A DNA stretch of 6,377 bases. It comes from Paucimonas sp. Lineage in GTDB: Bacteria > Pseudomonadota > Gammaproteobacteria > Burkholderiales > Burkholderiaceae_D. Numbering within the stretch: the first letter of the stretch is position 1; every line of letters starts with the position of its first letter. Shown here piece by piece: positions 1 to 5,287 of the stretch. Position numbers and translations under genes: made by a program. A model generated the notes under the pieces. The model was not told the origin of the DNA. It searched no databases and saw nothing but the letters and a program-made list of their open reading frames with translations. The DNA lies in NCBI GenBank assembly GCA_029266815.1, contig JAQSWC010000124.1, positions 1 to 6,377 of the forward strand, given 5' to 3'.

Positions 1-1
1 C

Positions 2-589
2 ATCGACCCGCAAGGCCGCCACAAGGTCCTGCGCGCTGATGCGTTCGTGATGGCGATGGGCAGTTTCTCGGTGCCTCTGCTGAAGCCGCTCGGCATCGAC
101 CTGATGATCTACCCGGGCAAGGGTTACTCGGCCACCTACCAGGTCACCAATCCGGATGCCGCGCCTATCGTCTCGCTGACCGACGACGGTTACAAGCTGG
201 TGGTTTCCCGCCTCGGCGACCGCCTGCGCGTGGCAGGCACATGTGAACTGAACGGCTATACACGCGAACTGAACACGACACGCTGCGAGGCGATCACGCG
301 CCGTACCCAGGAGCTGTTCCCGGATGCCTGTGACTACGACAATCCGGTCTACTGGAGCGGCCTTCGCCCGCTCACGCCGTCCAACGTGCCGTATATCGGC
401 AAGACGAAGTTTCGCAACCTGTTCCTGAATACCGGGCATGGCACGCTGGGATGGACCATGGGTTGCGGCTCAGGCCGTGCAATTGCCGACATCGTATCCG
501 GCCGTATACCGGAAGTGGATTTCGAGTTTACCGGCGTATCGAAACGCGATCCGAAGCCGGCCGTATCGCCGCAAGTCGTTCGCGCGTAA
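2..589 (+). CDS. dadA: D-amino acid dehydrogenase, C-terminal part (partial, 5' end outside window)
   Basis: The frame is open from the left edge to a TAA at 587-589, leaving 195 residues, a bit under half of the roughly 430 residues usual for DadA. DadA is an FAD-dependent, membrane-associated enzyme that oxidises D-amino acids, classically D-alanine, to 2-oxo acids and ammonia and passes electrons to the respiratory chain. The fragment carries the family's C-terminal signature: a W-SGLRPLTPSNVPYIG stretch followed by LFLNTGHGTLGWTMGCGSGRA, which is almost the E. coli DadA sequence from memory and lies in the FAD/substrate part of the DAO fold. The N-terminal dinucleotide-binding motif is outside the window. 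The gene ends in a hairpin shared with the convergent Lrp-type gene. In Pseudomonas and some relatives an Lrp-type regulator (DadR) sits beside dadA, which makes regulation by the neighbour plausible but unproven. Another DAO-family amine oxidase is less likely. Confidence 0.93.
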   Translation: MDPQGRHKVLRADAFVMAMGSFSVPLLKPLGIDLMIYPGKGYSATYQVTNPDAAPIVSLTDDGYKLVVSRLGDRLRVAGTCELNGYTRELNTTRCEAITRRTQELFPDACDYDNPVYWSGLRPLTPSNVPYIGKTKFRNLFLNTGHGTLGWTMGCGSGRAIADIVSGRIPEVDFEFTGVSKRDPKPAVSPQVVRA

Positions 590-605
590 GCAAGACGCGA
601 CCTGC

Positions 606-643
606 AAAAAAGGCGAAGTCCTTTCGGACCTCGCCTTTTTTTT
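606..643. terminator. Bidirectional intrinsic terminator between dadA and the Lrp-type gene
   Basis: A hairpin pairs 606-621 with 626-641 around a TTTC loop. The core is GGCGAAGTCC against GGACCTCGCC, with one A-C mismatch on the plus strand that becomes a U-G wobble in the minus-strand RNA. It has a T run on the right (636-643) and an A run on the left (606-611), so both dadA and the convergent gene ending at 655 can use it. It may therefore be slightly stronger for the minus-strand transcript. Confidence 0.9.
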
Positions 644-654
644 GCTCCAGACTT

Positions 655-1164
655 TTATTTTTCCACTTTCACCGCCACTTCCGCCGCCTTTTCATCGAAG
701 GCGATACGGGTCGAGAACTTCGCCCGCTTCATCGGAAAACGGGACTGGAAATGCCGCACATTGCCCGAGCCGGAGATCACGCGCCGCACGAACTGGTAGT
801 AGGCATCCATATCCACCACATGAACCACTAGGAAATAATCGAAATCACCCGAAACGAAATAGCATTGCATGACCTCGGATTCGCGCGCCATTCGCGCCTC
901 GAACGCCTGCATGTGCTCGTCGGACTGGTTGTTCAGCGACACCTCGAGGAACGCCAGCATGCCGTAGCCCAGTGCGAACGGGTCGACCAGTGATACGTCC
1001 GCGCTGATCACGCCGGCGTCGCGCAATTCGCGCAGGCGGCGCAGGCAGGTCGGCTGCGAGATATGCACTTTTTCAGCTAGTACACGAGTCGGCGTCTGGT
1101 TATCCTTCTGCAGCAAGTTCAACAGCTTGCGGTCCACACGGTCAAGGGTTCGGAGTTTGGTCAT
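655..1164 (-). CDS. Lrp/AsnC family transcriptional regulator
   Basis: This is a 169-residue protein, close to E. coli Lrp (164). The N-terminal winged helix spans about residues 6-55: LDRVDRKLLNLLQKD, then the helix-turn-helix around TRVLAEKVHISQPTCLRRLRELRDAGVI. The C-terminal RAM/ligand-binding domain covers about 65-150 and has the conserved SGDFDYFL motif at 105-112, where Lrp has SGDFDYLL. Family members form dimers and octamers, bind DNA and respond to amino acids. The start at 1164 gives the usual family N-terminus, but no Shine-Dalgarno sequence is visible in front of it and no better in-frame start exists upstream. It converges on dadA and diverges from the branched-chain amino acid binding protein gene, so either could be a target. 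It could be global Lrp, a DadR-like dadA regulator or a local regulator; the sequence does not decide. The family call is firm, the target is inference. Confidence 0.93.
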   Translation of the reverse strand: MTKLRTLDRVDRKLLNLLQKDNQTPTRVLAEKVHISQPTCLRRLRELRDAGVISADVSLVDPFALGYGMLAFLEVSLNNQSDEHMQAFEARMARESEVMQCYFVSGDFDYFLVVHVVDMDAYYQFVRRVISGSGNVRHFQSRFPMKRAKFSTRIAFDEKAAEVAVKVEK

Positions 1165-1178
1165 GGGAATGTCATATT

Positions 1179-1199
1179 GCGCAGGAAAAAACTTTGCGC
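1179..1199. promoter_or_regulatory. Candidate operator: GCGCA / TGCGC inverted repeat
   Basis: GCGCA (1179-1183) and TGCGC (1195-1199) form a short inverted repeat around an A-rich centre, starting 15 bp upstream of the Lrp-type start codon. TTGCGC also occurs as a direct repeat (1177-1182 and 1194-1199). The position suits autoregulation, but arms of five bases are close to what chance gives and the motif does not match the E. coli Lrp consensus as I remember it. Confidence 0.25.
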
Positions 1200-1229
1200 G
1201 GTTTCCTTTCTGATGTACCTTTGGCGTTT

Positions 1230-1258
1230 TTAAAATGGACGGGTGATGCGAGTATATC
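1230..1258 (+). promoter_or_regulatory. Candidate sigma70-type promoter for the binding protein gene
   Basis: TTAAAA (1230-1235) and TATATC (1253-1258) are separated by 17 bp, each matching four of six consensus positions. Transcription would start near 1265 and leave a leader of about 43 nt. It lies in the only gap between the two divergent genes. The match is modest and was made by eye. Confidence 0.3.
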
Positions 1259-1307
1259 GAACAGGGTCTTCCCGCAAGCCCGTTTTTTAATCCTTCGGAG
1301 GAATTTT

Positions 1308-2453
1308 ATGCGGCTCACTACACGGATACTTCCCTTGATTGGCCTGCTGGGCCTGACACTGGCAGGATGCTCCAAGCAGCAGGATGCCGTCAGGATCGGC
1401 CACGTGGCGCCGATCTCCGGCAACCAGGCTCACCTCGGCAAAGACAATGAGAACGGCGCGAAAATGGCCGTAGACGAGCTGAATGCCAAAGGCATTACTT
1501 TAGGCGGCAAGAAGGTGAAGTTCGAGGTGCTGTTCGAAGATGATGCAGCTGATCCTAAGCAAGGCACGGCGGCGGCTCAGAAGCTGGTGGATGCGAACGT
1601 GGCGGGCGTGATTGGCCACCTGAATTCCGGCACAACGATTCCGGCTTCAAAGATCTACAACGACGCCGGCATTCCGCAAATCTCGCCTTCGGCAACCAAC
1701 CCGAAATACACGCAACAAGGCTTCAAAGGAGCGTTCCGCGTGGTGGCGAACGACGCGCAGCTCGGAGGCGCGCTGGGTCGCTATGCAGTGGAAAAACTGC
1801 AGGCGAAGAAAATTGCAGTCATCGACGATCGCAGCGCATATGGCCAAGGCGTGGCTGAAGAATTCGCCAAGGGCGCCACCCGGGCGGGCGGCGTGGAAAT
1901 CGTGGCGCAGGAATATACGACAGACAAAGCCACGGACTTCACTGCGATCCTTACCAAGATCAAGGCGAAAAACCCAGATGTGGTTTTCTTCGGCGGCATG
2001 GATGCTGTCGCTGGCCCGATGCTGAAGCAGATGAAGCAGCTTGGCCTCAACGTGAAGTTCATGGGCGGTGATGGCGCCTGTACAGAAGCACTGGCAAAAC
2101 TCGCGGGCGATGCCCTCGCGGACGACCAGGTGGTGTGTGCAGAAGCCGGCGGCGTAGAAGAAGCCAATAAAGCTGATCTGGATAACTTCAGGGCCGCCTA
2201 CAAGCAGAAATTCGGCCAGGATGTGCAGCTCTATGCGCCTTATGTCTACGATGCCGTCATGACCATGGCGGAAGCAATGATCAAGGCAGACTCTGCTGAT
2301 CCTGCCAAGTATCTGCCGGTTCTCGCTACTATCCAGCGCAAGGGGGTCACCGGCAACATCGCCTTCGACGATAAGGGCGATATCCGCGATGGCACGCTGA
2401 CGCTGTACACCTTCCGGGGCGGCAAACGCACCCAGTTAGCCGTAACGAAATAA
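1308..2453 (+). CDS. Branched-chain amino acid-type ABC transporter substrate-binding lipoprotein (LivJ/LivK family)
   Basis: The product is 381 residues, close to E. coli LivJ/LivK (about 367-369). The frame is open from 1194, but the start at 1308 has a strong GGAGGA (1297-1302) five bases upstream and yields a proper signal peptide. Residues 1-20 are a short basic then hydrophobic segment ending in the lipobox LAGC, with Cys21 the lipidation site. Ser22 at +2 would predict Lol sorting to the outer membrane if the E. coli rule holds. The mature part is a type I periplasmic-binding fold: IGHVAPISG (30-38), EDDAADPKQGTAAAQKLVD (78-96) and GHLNSGTTIPASKIY (103-117), which aligns with the LivJ ligand-contact loop. 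Cys258 and Cys277 are the only cysteines I noticed in the mature part besides Cys21 and could form a disulfide. No permease or ATPase gene is adjacent, so partners must be encoded elsewhere. Ligand specificity cannot be read; branched-chain or other aliphatic amino acids are the usual choice. Confidence 0.92.
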   Translation: MRLTTRILPLIGLLGLTLAGCSKQQDAVRIGHVAPISGNQAHLGKDNENGAKMAVDELNAKGITLGGKKVKFEVLFEDDAADPKQGTAAAQKLVDANVAGVIGHLNSGTTIPASKIYNDAGIPQISPSATNPKYTQQGFKGAFRVVANDAQLGGALGRYAVEKLQAKKIAVIDDRSAYGQGVAEEFAKGATRAGGVEIVAQEYTTDKATDFTAILTKIKAKNPDVVFFGGMDAVAGPMLKQMKQLGLNVKFMGGDGACTEALAKLAGDALADDQVVCAEAGGVEEANKADLDNFRAAYKQKFGQDVQLYAPYVYDAVMTMAEAMIKADSADPAKYLPVLATIQRKGVTGNIAFDDKGDIRDGTLTLYTFRGGKRTQLAVTK

Positions 2454-2462
2454 GACGGCCAA

Positions 2463-2491
2463 AAAAAGCCCGGCAATTTGCCGGGCTTTTT
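2463..2491. terminator. Bidirectional intrinsic terminator between the binding protein and cytochrome genes
   Basis: A perfect GC-rich stem pairs GCCCGGC (2468-2474) with GCCGGGC (2480-2486) around an AATTT loop. It is flanked by seven A's on the left (2461-2467) and five T's on the right (2487-2491), so it works on both strands. It begins a few bases after the binding protein stop codon, and the convergent cytochrome gene ends at 2524. Confidence 0.92.
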
Positions 2492-2523
2492 CATTTGCAG
2501 CCGTCAGGCTGCCGCGATTCGCA

Positions 2524-2832
2524 TTATTTCACCGATAGGATCCACTTGACGAGGGTGCGGGCCTCGGCTTCGTTGACCTGGGCGTTTGCAGGCATGGGCA
2601 CCGCTCCCCACACACCGCTGCCGCCTTTCAGAACCTTCTGCGTCAGCTTGTCTTCCGCATCTTTCTGACCGGCGTATTTCGTAGCGATATCCTTGTAAGC
2701 AGGTCCCACCACCTTGTTTGCAACAGCATGGCAAGCCATGCAATTCTTGGCTTTGGCTAGATCCGCACTGGCAAACGCGACATTCGATGTCATTGCAATT
2801 GAAGCAAGACCAATCATCAACAAGCTTTTCAT
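2524..2832 (-). CDS. Small periplasmic class I cytochrome c (c551/c552 type)
   Basis: The gene encodes 102 residues. The frame runs up to 2922, but the ATG at 2832 has GGAGAG (2837-2842 on the minus strand) in front and begins a clean signal peptide, MKSLLMIGLASIAMTSNVAFA, cleaved after about residue 21. The mature domain of about 81 residues matches single-haem c551/c552 proteins. It has CMACH at 31-35 (two thioether cysteines and the proximal His35), GPAYKDIATKY at 43-53, and Met80 in GAVPMPAN as the likely distal haem ligand, followed by a C-terminal helix. Such proteins shuttle electrons in the periplasm between the bc1 complex and oxidases, peroxidases or nitrite reductases. No oxidoreductase gene lies next to it, so the partner is unknown. 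Haem attachment would need the Ccm system encoded elsewhere. Confidence 0.93.
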   Translation of the reverse strand: MKSLLMIGLASIAMTSNVAFASADLAKAKNCMACHAVANKVVGPAYKDIATKYAGQKDAEDKLTQKVLKGGSGVWGAVPMPANAQVNEAEARTLVKWILSVK

Positions 2833-2860
2833 TACTCTCTCCACAAATAAAAGCTGCCTG

Positions 2861-2866
2861 ATTCTA
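2861..2866 (-). promoter_or_regulatory. Candidate -10 element for the cytochrome c gene
   Basis: Read on the minus strand, these bases give TAGAAT, five of six matches to TATAAT. They lie about 28 bp upstream of the cytochrome start codon, giving a leader of roughly 20 nt. No good -35 hexamer is seen at the expected distance, so the promoter may be weak or depend on an activator. Confidence 0.35.
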
Positions 2867-2940
2867 CCGTGATTCGGAGGCCGGCTTTTTTCGGCGCTAC
2901 TCCTGAAACGCGAAATTACCACAAGCGGTTGACAGGAAAA

Positions 2941-2969
2941 TTGACCATTACATCCATTAACAATATGCT
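2941..2969 (+). promoter_or_regulatory. Candidate sigma70 promoter for the small Trp-rich membrane protein gene
   Basis: TTGACC (2941-2946) and TATGCT (2964-2969) are 17 bp apart, matching five and four of six consensus bases. Transcription would begin near 2976. A perfect TTGACA sits 12 bp earlier (2929-2934) but lacks a good -10 at 16-18 bp, so it may be a second weaker promoter or part of a TTGAC direct repeat. Confidence 0.45.
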
Positions 2970-2986
2970 CCGAGAAAGTGCGGAGC
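2967..2986 (+). promoter_or_regulatory. Inverted repeat covering the ribosome binding site of the Trp-rich gene
   Basis: GCTCCG (2967-2972) pairs perfectly with CGGAGC (2981-2986) across an eight-base loop. The right arm contains the GGAG Shine-Dalgarno sequence (2982-2985), five bases before the ATG at 2991. In a transcript starting upstream of 2967 this hairpin would hide the ribosome binding site. In one starting near 2976 it could not form. Confidence 0.45.
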
Positions 2987-2990
2987 AGCC

Positions 2991-3212
2991 ATGATATTGA
3001 TTATTCTAATTGCTGGATTATGTCTTCTGAAATTCCTGGAAGTCGGTTTTGTCGCCAACCTCTCCTGGTGGTGGATTATTCTCTTGATGGTGATCGCTTT
3101 CGTCTGGTTCGAGTTCGTCGAAAGAATCTTTGGCCTCGACAAGCGCAAGGCGCATGAGGCATTAGACAAGGCTCGGGCGGAACGGGTGAAAAAAACGTTC
3201 GACAAAAAATAG
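2991..3212 (+). CDS. Small Trp-rich membrane protein of unknown function (TIGR04438-like)
   Basis: The product is 73 residues. The start has GGAG at 2982-2985 with a five-base gap. It has two hydrophobic segments, about residues 2-13 and 26-44, the second opening with three tryptophans in a row (26-28) and holding another at 39. A highly charged, Lys/Arg-rich helical tail spans about 50-73. This layout (LLK-LE-G motif, WWW, second membrane helix, DKRKA basic tail) matches what I remember of the small Trp-rich family TIGR04438, common in Burkholderiales. No function is known to me. By the positive-inside rule the basic tail should be cytoplasmic, making a small hairpin-like inner-membrane protein. 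It diverges from the cytochrome gene and converges on ilvD through a shared terminator, so it appears to be a single-gene transcript. The family match is from memory. Confidence 0.82.
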   Translation: MILIILIAGLCLLKFLEVGFVANLSWWWIILLMVIAFVWFEFVERIFGLDKRKAHEALDKARAERVKKTFDKK

Positions 3213-3244
3213 TGTGAGCGCTGCGGCTTGACTGCCGCACAAGC

Positions 3245-3270
3245 AAAAGGCCGGGAAACCCGGCCTTTTT
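3245..3270. terminator. Bidirectional intrinsic terminator between the Trp-rich gene and ilvD
   Basis: An 11-bp perfect stem pairs 3245-3255 with 3259-3269 around an AAA loop. The core is GGCCGGG with CCCGGCC, flanked by A4 on the left and T5 on the right (3266-3270). It lies between the stop of the Trp-rich gene (3212) and the end of convergent ilvD (3288), so it can terminate both. Confidence 0.92.
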
Positions 3271-3287
3271 GTTGATTGAAGCAATGC

Positions 3288-5162
3288 TCAACGTTTTAAT
3301 TGCGACAAATCCCGCACCGCTCCACGGTCAGCTGAGGTAGCAAGTGCTGCATATGCCTGAAGTGCCTGCGAAACGAAACGCTGACGGTTTTCCGGCTTCC
3401 AGGCATTTGCCCCTTTGTCTTCCATGGCCGCACGGCGATGCGCGAGTTCGGCATCACTCACATTCAGGTGAATGCGTCGTTCCGGAATATCGATTTCTAT
3501 CGTGTCGCCTTCCTGAACCAGCCCGATCGTTCCGCCTTCCGCCGCTTCGGGCGAAGCGTGTCCAATCACCAGGCCGGACGAGCCGCCCGAAAACCTTCCG
3601 TCGGTGAACAAGGCGCATGCCTTGCCCAGGCCTTTGGACTTGATATACGACGTGGGATACAGCATTTCCTGCATGCCGGGACCACCCTTCGGCCCTTCAT
3701 AACGGATCACCACCACGTCGCCTGCCACTACCTGATCACCGAGAATTGCTTCGACCGCGCTGTCCTGACTTTCGAACACGCGCGCGCGCCCAGTGAATTT
3801 CAGGATGCTTTCATCCACGCCGGCCGTTTTCACAATGCAGCCCTTCTCGGCAAGATTGCCGTACAGGACCGCAAGGCCGCCATCCTTGGAGAAGGCATGT
3901 TCCTTGTCGCGGATGCATCCGTTGGCGCGGTCGTTGTCGAGCTTGTCGAAGCGCTTGTCTTGCGAAAAGGCCTGCTGTGTCGCCACGCCACCCGGCGCAG
4001 CGCTGAAGAAGCGATGCACCTTTTCATCCTTGGTAAGCATGATGTCATTGGCCTCGATCGCAGCACCCAGCGTTCTGCTATGCACCGTCGACACGGTAGT
4101 ATCGAGCAGGCCCGCGCGGTCGAGTTCACCAAGGATGCCCATGATGCCGCCGGCGCGATGCACGTCTTCGATATGGTATTGCTGTGACATCGGCGCCACC
4201 TTGCACAGGCAAGGCACCTTCCGCGAAATGCGATCGATATCGGCCATGTCGAAATGGACGCCGCCTTCCTGCGCCGCGGCTAACATATGCAACACCGTAT
4301 TGGTGGAACCACCCATGGAGACATCGAGCGCCATCGCATTCTCAAATGCCGTCTTGGTGGCGATGCTGCGCGGAAGCACGCTGGCATCCTCCTGCTCGTA
4401 GTAACGCTTGGCGATATCGACGACCAGCCTGCCGGCGCGCAGGAAGAGTTCCTTGCGGTCGGCATGCGTGGCCACGATAGTGCCATTGCCCGGCAAGGAA
4501 AGCCCGAGCGCCTCGGTCAGGCAGTTCATCGAATTCGCGGTGAACATGCCGGAGCAGGAGCCGCAGGTCGGACAGGCCGAGCGTTCGATGTTCGCCACCT
4601 GTTCGTCCGACACTTTCGGATCGCCGGCCTGGATCATCGCATCGATCAAGTCGACCTTGATGATCTTCTGTCCACCCTGCTGCACGCCATGCAGAGCCTC
4701 TATCACCTTGCCTGCTTCCATCGGGCCACCGGATACGAACACTGCGGGAATGTTCAGCCGCATTGCTGCCATCAGCATGCCGGGCGTGATCTTGTCACAG
4801 TTGGAAATGCACACCATCGCGTCGGCACAGTGGGCATTCACCATGTACTCGACCGAGTCCGCAATGAGTTCTCGCGACGGCAGCGAATACAGCATGCCGC
4901 CATGCCCCATTGCGATGCCGTCATCGACAGCAATGGTATTGAATTCCTTTGCCACACCGCCGGCTGCCTCGATCTCGCGTGCCACCATCTGCCCGAGGTC
5001 CTTTAAGTGCACGTGGCCCGGCACGAACTGCGTGAAGGAGTTCACTACAGCGATGATCGGCTTCTCGAAATCGCCATCTTTCATGCCGGTGGCGCGCCAG
5101 AGTGCGCGGGCACCGGCCATATTACGACCGTGGGTAGTGGTGCGGGAACGGTATTGGGGCAT
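3288..5162 (-). CDS. ilvD: Dihydroxy-acid dehydratase
   Basis: This is a full-length 624-residue IlvD (E. coli 616), nearly colinear with the E. coli protein. It dehydrates 2,3-dihydroxy-isovalerate and 2,3-dihydroxy-3-methylvalerate to the 2-oxo acids that feed valine/leucine/pantothenate and isoleucine synthesis, in the cytoplasm. Visible active-site features are Asp81 (VDDGIAMGH) and CISNCDKITPG with Cys122, Asp123 and Lys124 (cluster ligand, Mg ligand, and the lysine expected to be carbamylated). Cys203 in CPTCGSCSG is the second cluster ligand, Glu499 in MQEM the Mg ligand, and Ser525 in RFSGGSSG the catalytic base. The third cluster cysteine known from plant-type enzymes is replaced by VPGHVHL (47-53), as in E. 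coli. The start at 5162 has GGAG seven bases upstream. The gene diverges from a LysR-type regulator that probably controls it. The extra residues relative to E. coli lie mainly around 150-170. Confidence 0.98.
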   Translation of the reverse strand: MPQYRSRTTTHGRNMAGARALWRATGMKDGDFEKPIIAVVNSFTQFVPGHVHLKDLGQMVAREIEAAGGVAKEFNTIAVDDGIAMGHGGMLYSLPSRELIADSVEYMVNAHCADAMVCISNCDKITPGMLMAAMRLNIPAVFVSGGPMEAGKVIEALHGVQQGGQKIIKVDLIDAMIQAGDPKVSDEQVANIERSACPTCGSCSGMFTANSMNCLTEALGLSLPGNGTIVATHADRKELFLRAGRLVVDIAKRYYEQEDASVLPRSIATKTAFENAMALDVSMGGSTNTVLHMLAAAQEGGVHFDMADIDRISRKVPCLCKVAPMSQQYHIEDVHRAGGIMGILGELDRAGLLDTTVSTVHSRTLGAAIEANDIMLTKDEKVHRFFSAAPGGVATQQAFSQDKRFDKLDNDRANGCIRDKEHAFSKDGGLAVLYGNLAEKGCIVKTAGVDESILKFTGRARVFESQDSAVEAILGDQVVAGDVVVIRYEGPKGGPGMQEMLYPTSYIKSKGLGKACALFTDGRFSGGSSGLVIGHASPEAAEGGTIGLVQEGDTIEIDIPERRIHLNVSDAELAHRRAAMEDKGANAWKPENRQRFVSQALQAYAALATSADRGAVRDLSQLKR

Positions 5163-5182
5163 GTTGATTCTCCGAAACAGAA

Positions 5183-5195
5183 AGGCGGTTCGCCT
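5183..5195 (-). promoter_or_regulatory. Short hairpin in the ilvD leader
   Basis: AGGCG (5183-5187) and CGCCT (5191-5195) form a five-bp stem with a three-base loop, about 20 bases before the ilvD start codon and just upstream of its ribosome binding site. No attenuator-like leader peptide rich in Val, Leu or Ile was seen, so a regulatory role is only a possibility. Confidence 0.25.
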
Positions 5196-5202
5196 CTATG
5201 GA

Positions 5203-5231
5203 AAGGCAATAAAGTACCGCAAGATTGCCTT
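5203..5231. promoter_or_regulatory. Perfect inverted repeat, candidate LysR-family operator near the ilvD promoter
   Basis: AAGGCAAT (5203-5210) and ATTGCCTT (5224-5231) are exact reverse complements separated by 13 bp. The right arm covers the candidate ilvD -10 and the left arm the first transcribed bases. LysR-type regulators bind interrupted palindromes of this kind between themselves and a divergent target, although the classic core is T-N11-A and here the inner T and A are 13 apart. The repeat is seen; the bound protein is inference. Confidence 0.45.
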
Positions 5232-5250
5232 GCGCTCTCCCATCTGTCAA
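5222..5250 (-). promoter_or_regulatory. Candidate ilvD promoter with perfect -35
   Basis: On the minus strand a consensus TTGACA (5250-5245) is followed after 17 bp by CAATCT (5227-5222), a poor -10. Transcription would start near 5214, giving a leader of about 50 nt. A strong -35 with a weak -10 inside a palindrome is typical of a regulated promoter. Confidence 0.45.
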
Positions 5251-5259
5251 ATATATGAT
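5230..5259 (+). promoter_or_regulatory. Candidate promoter for the LysR-type gene
   Basis: TTGCGC (5230-5235) and TATGAT (5254-5259, five of six matches) are 18 bp apart. The predicted start near 5266 leaves a leader of only about 20 nt. It overlaps the ilvD promoter on the other strand, so the two would compete for RNA polymerase. Confidence 0.4.
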
Positions 5260-5287
5260 TTCTTGCTTATTGATATGAAAATCATAT
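5253..5287. promoter_or_regulatory. Perfect inverted repeat over the lysR -10 and start codon, candidate autoregulatory site
   Basis: ATATGATTT (5253-5261) and AAATCATAT (5279-5287) are exact nine-base reverse complements separated by 17 bp. The left arm covers the candidate -10 of the LysR-type gene and the right arm runs into its start codon. A further TGAT at 5271-5274 makes a tighter TGAT-N6-ATCA pair with the right arm. A protein bound here would block its own transcription. AT richness makes such repeats easier to find by chance. Confidence 0.4.

Noticed and set aside
438..872. Overlapping plus-strand frames running from the dadA end through the terminator into the Lrp-type gene.
   Set aside because: They overlap two well-supported genes and the terminator hairpin, and their translations are Pro/Arg/Ser-rich without family resemblance.
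1194..1307. An upstream extension of the binding protein that would add 38 residues.
   Set aside because: The start at 1308 has a strong GGAGGA and gives a textbook lipoprotein signal peptide; the extension would bury that signal and cross the promoter region.
2878..2892. A GCCGGC followed by six T's, looking like a terminator on the plus strand.
   Set aside because: GCCGGC is its own reverse complement with no loop, and only a four-bp stem can be drawn. No plus-strand gene ends there.
2833..2922. An upstream extension of the cytochrome c by 30 residues.
   Set aside because: The start at 2832 has a good GGAGAG and begins directly with a signal peptide; the extension is charged, Arg-rich and has no ribosome binding site.
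5163..5285. An attenuator with a branched-chain amino acid leader peptide upstream of ilvD.
   Set aside because: The ilvD leader would be only about 50 nt, with no small frame rich in Val, Leu or Ile and no terminator hairpin followed by a T run; only a five-bp stem is present.
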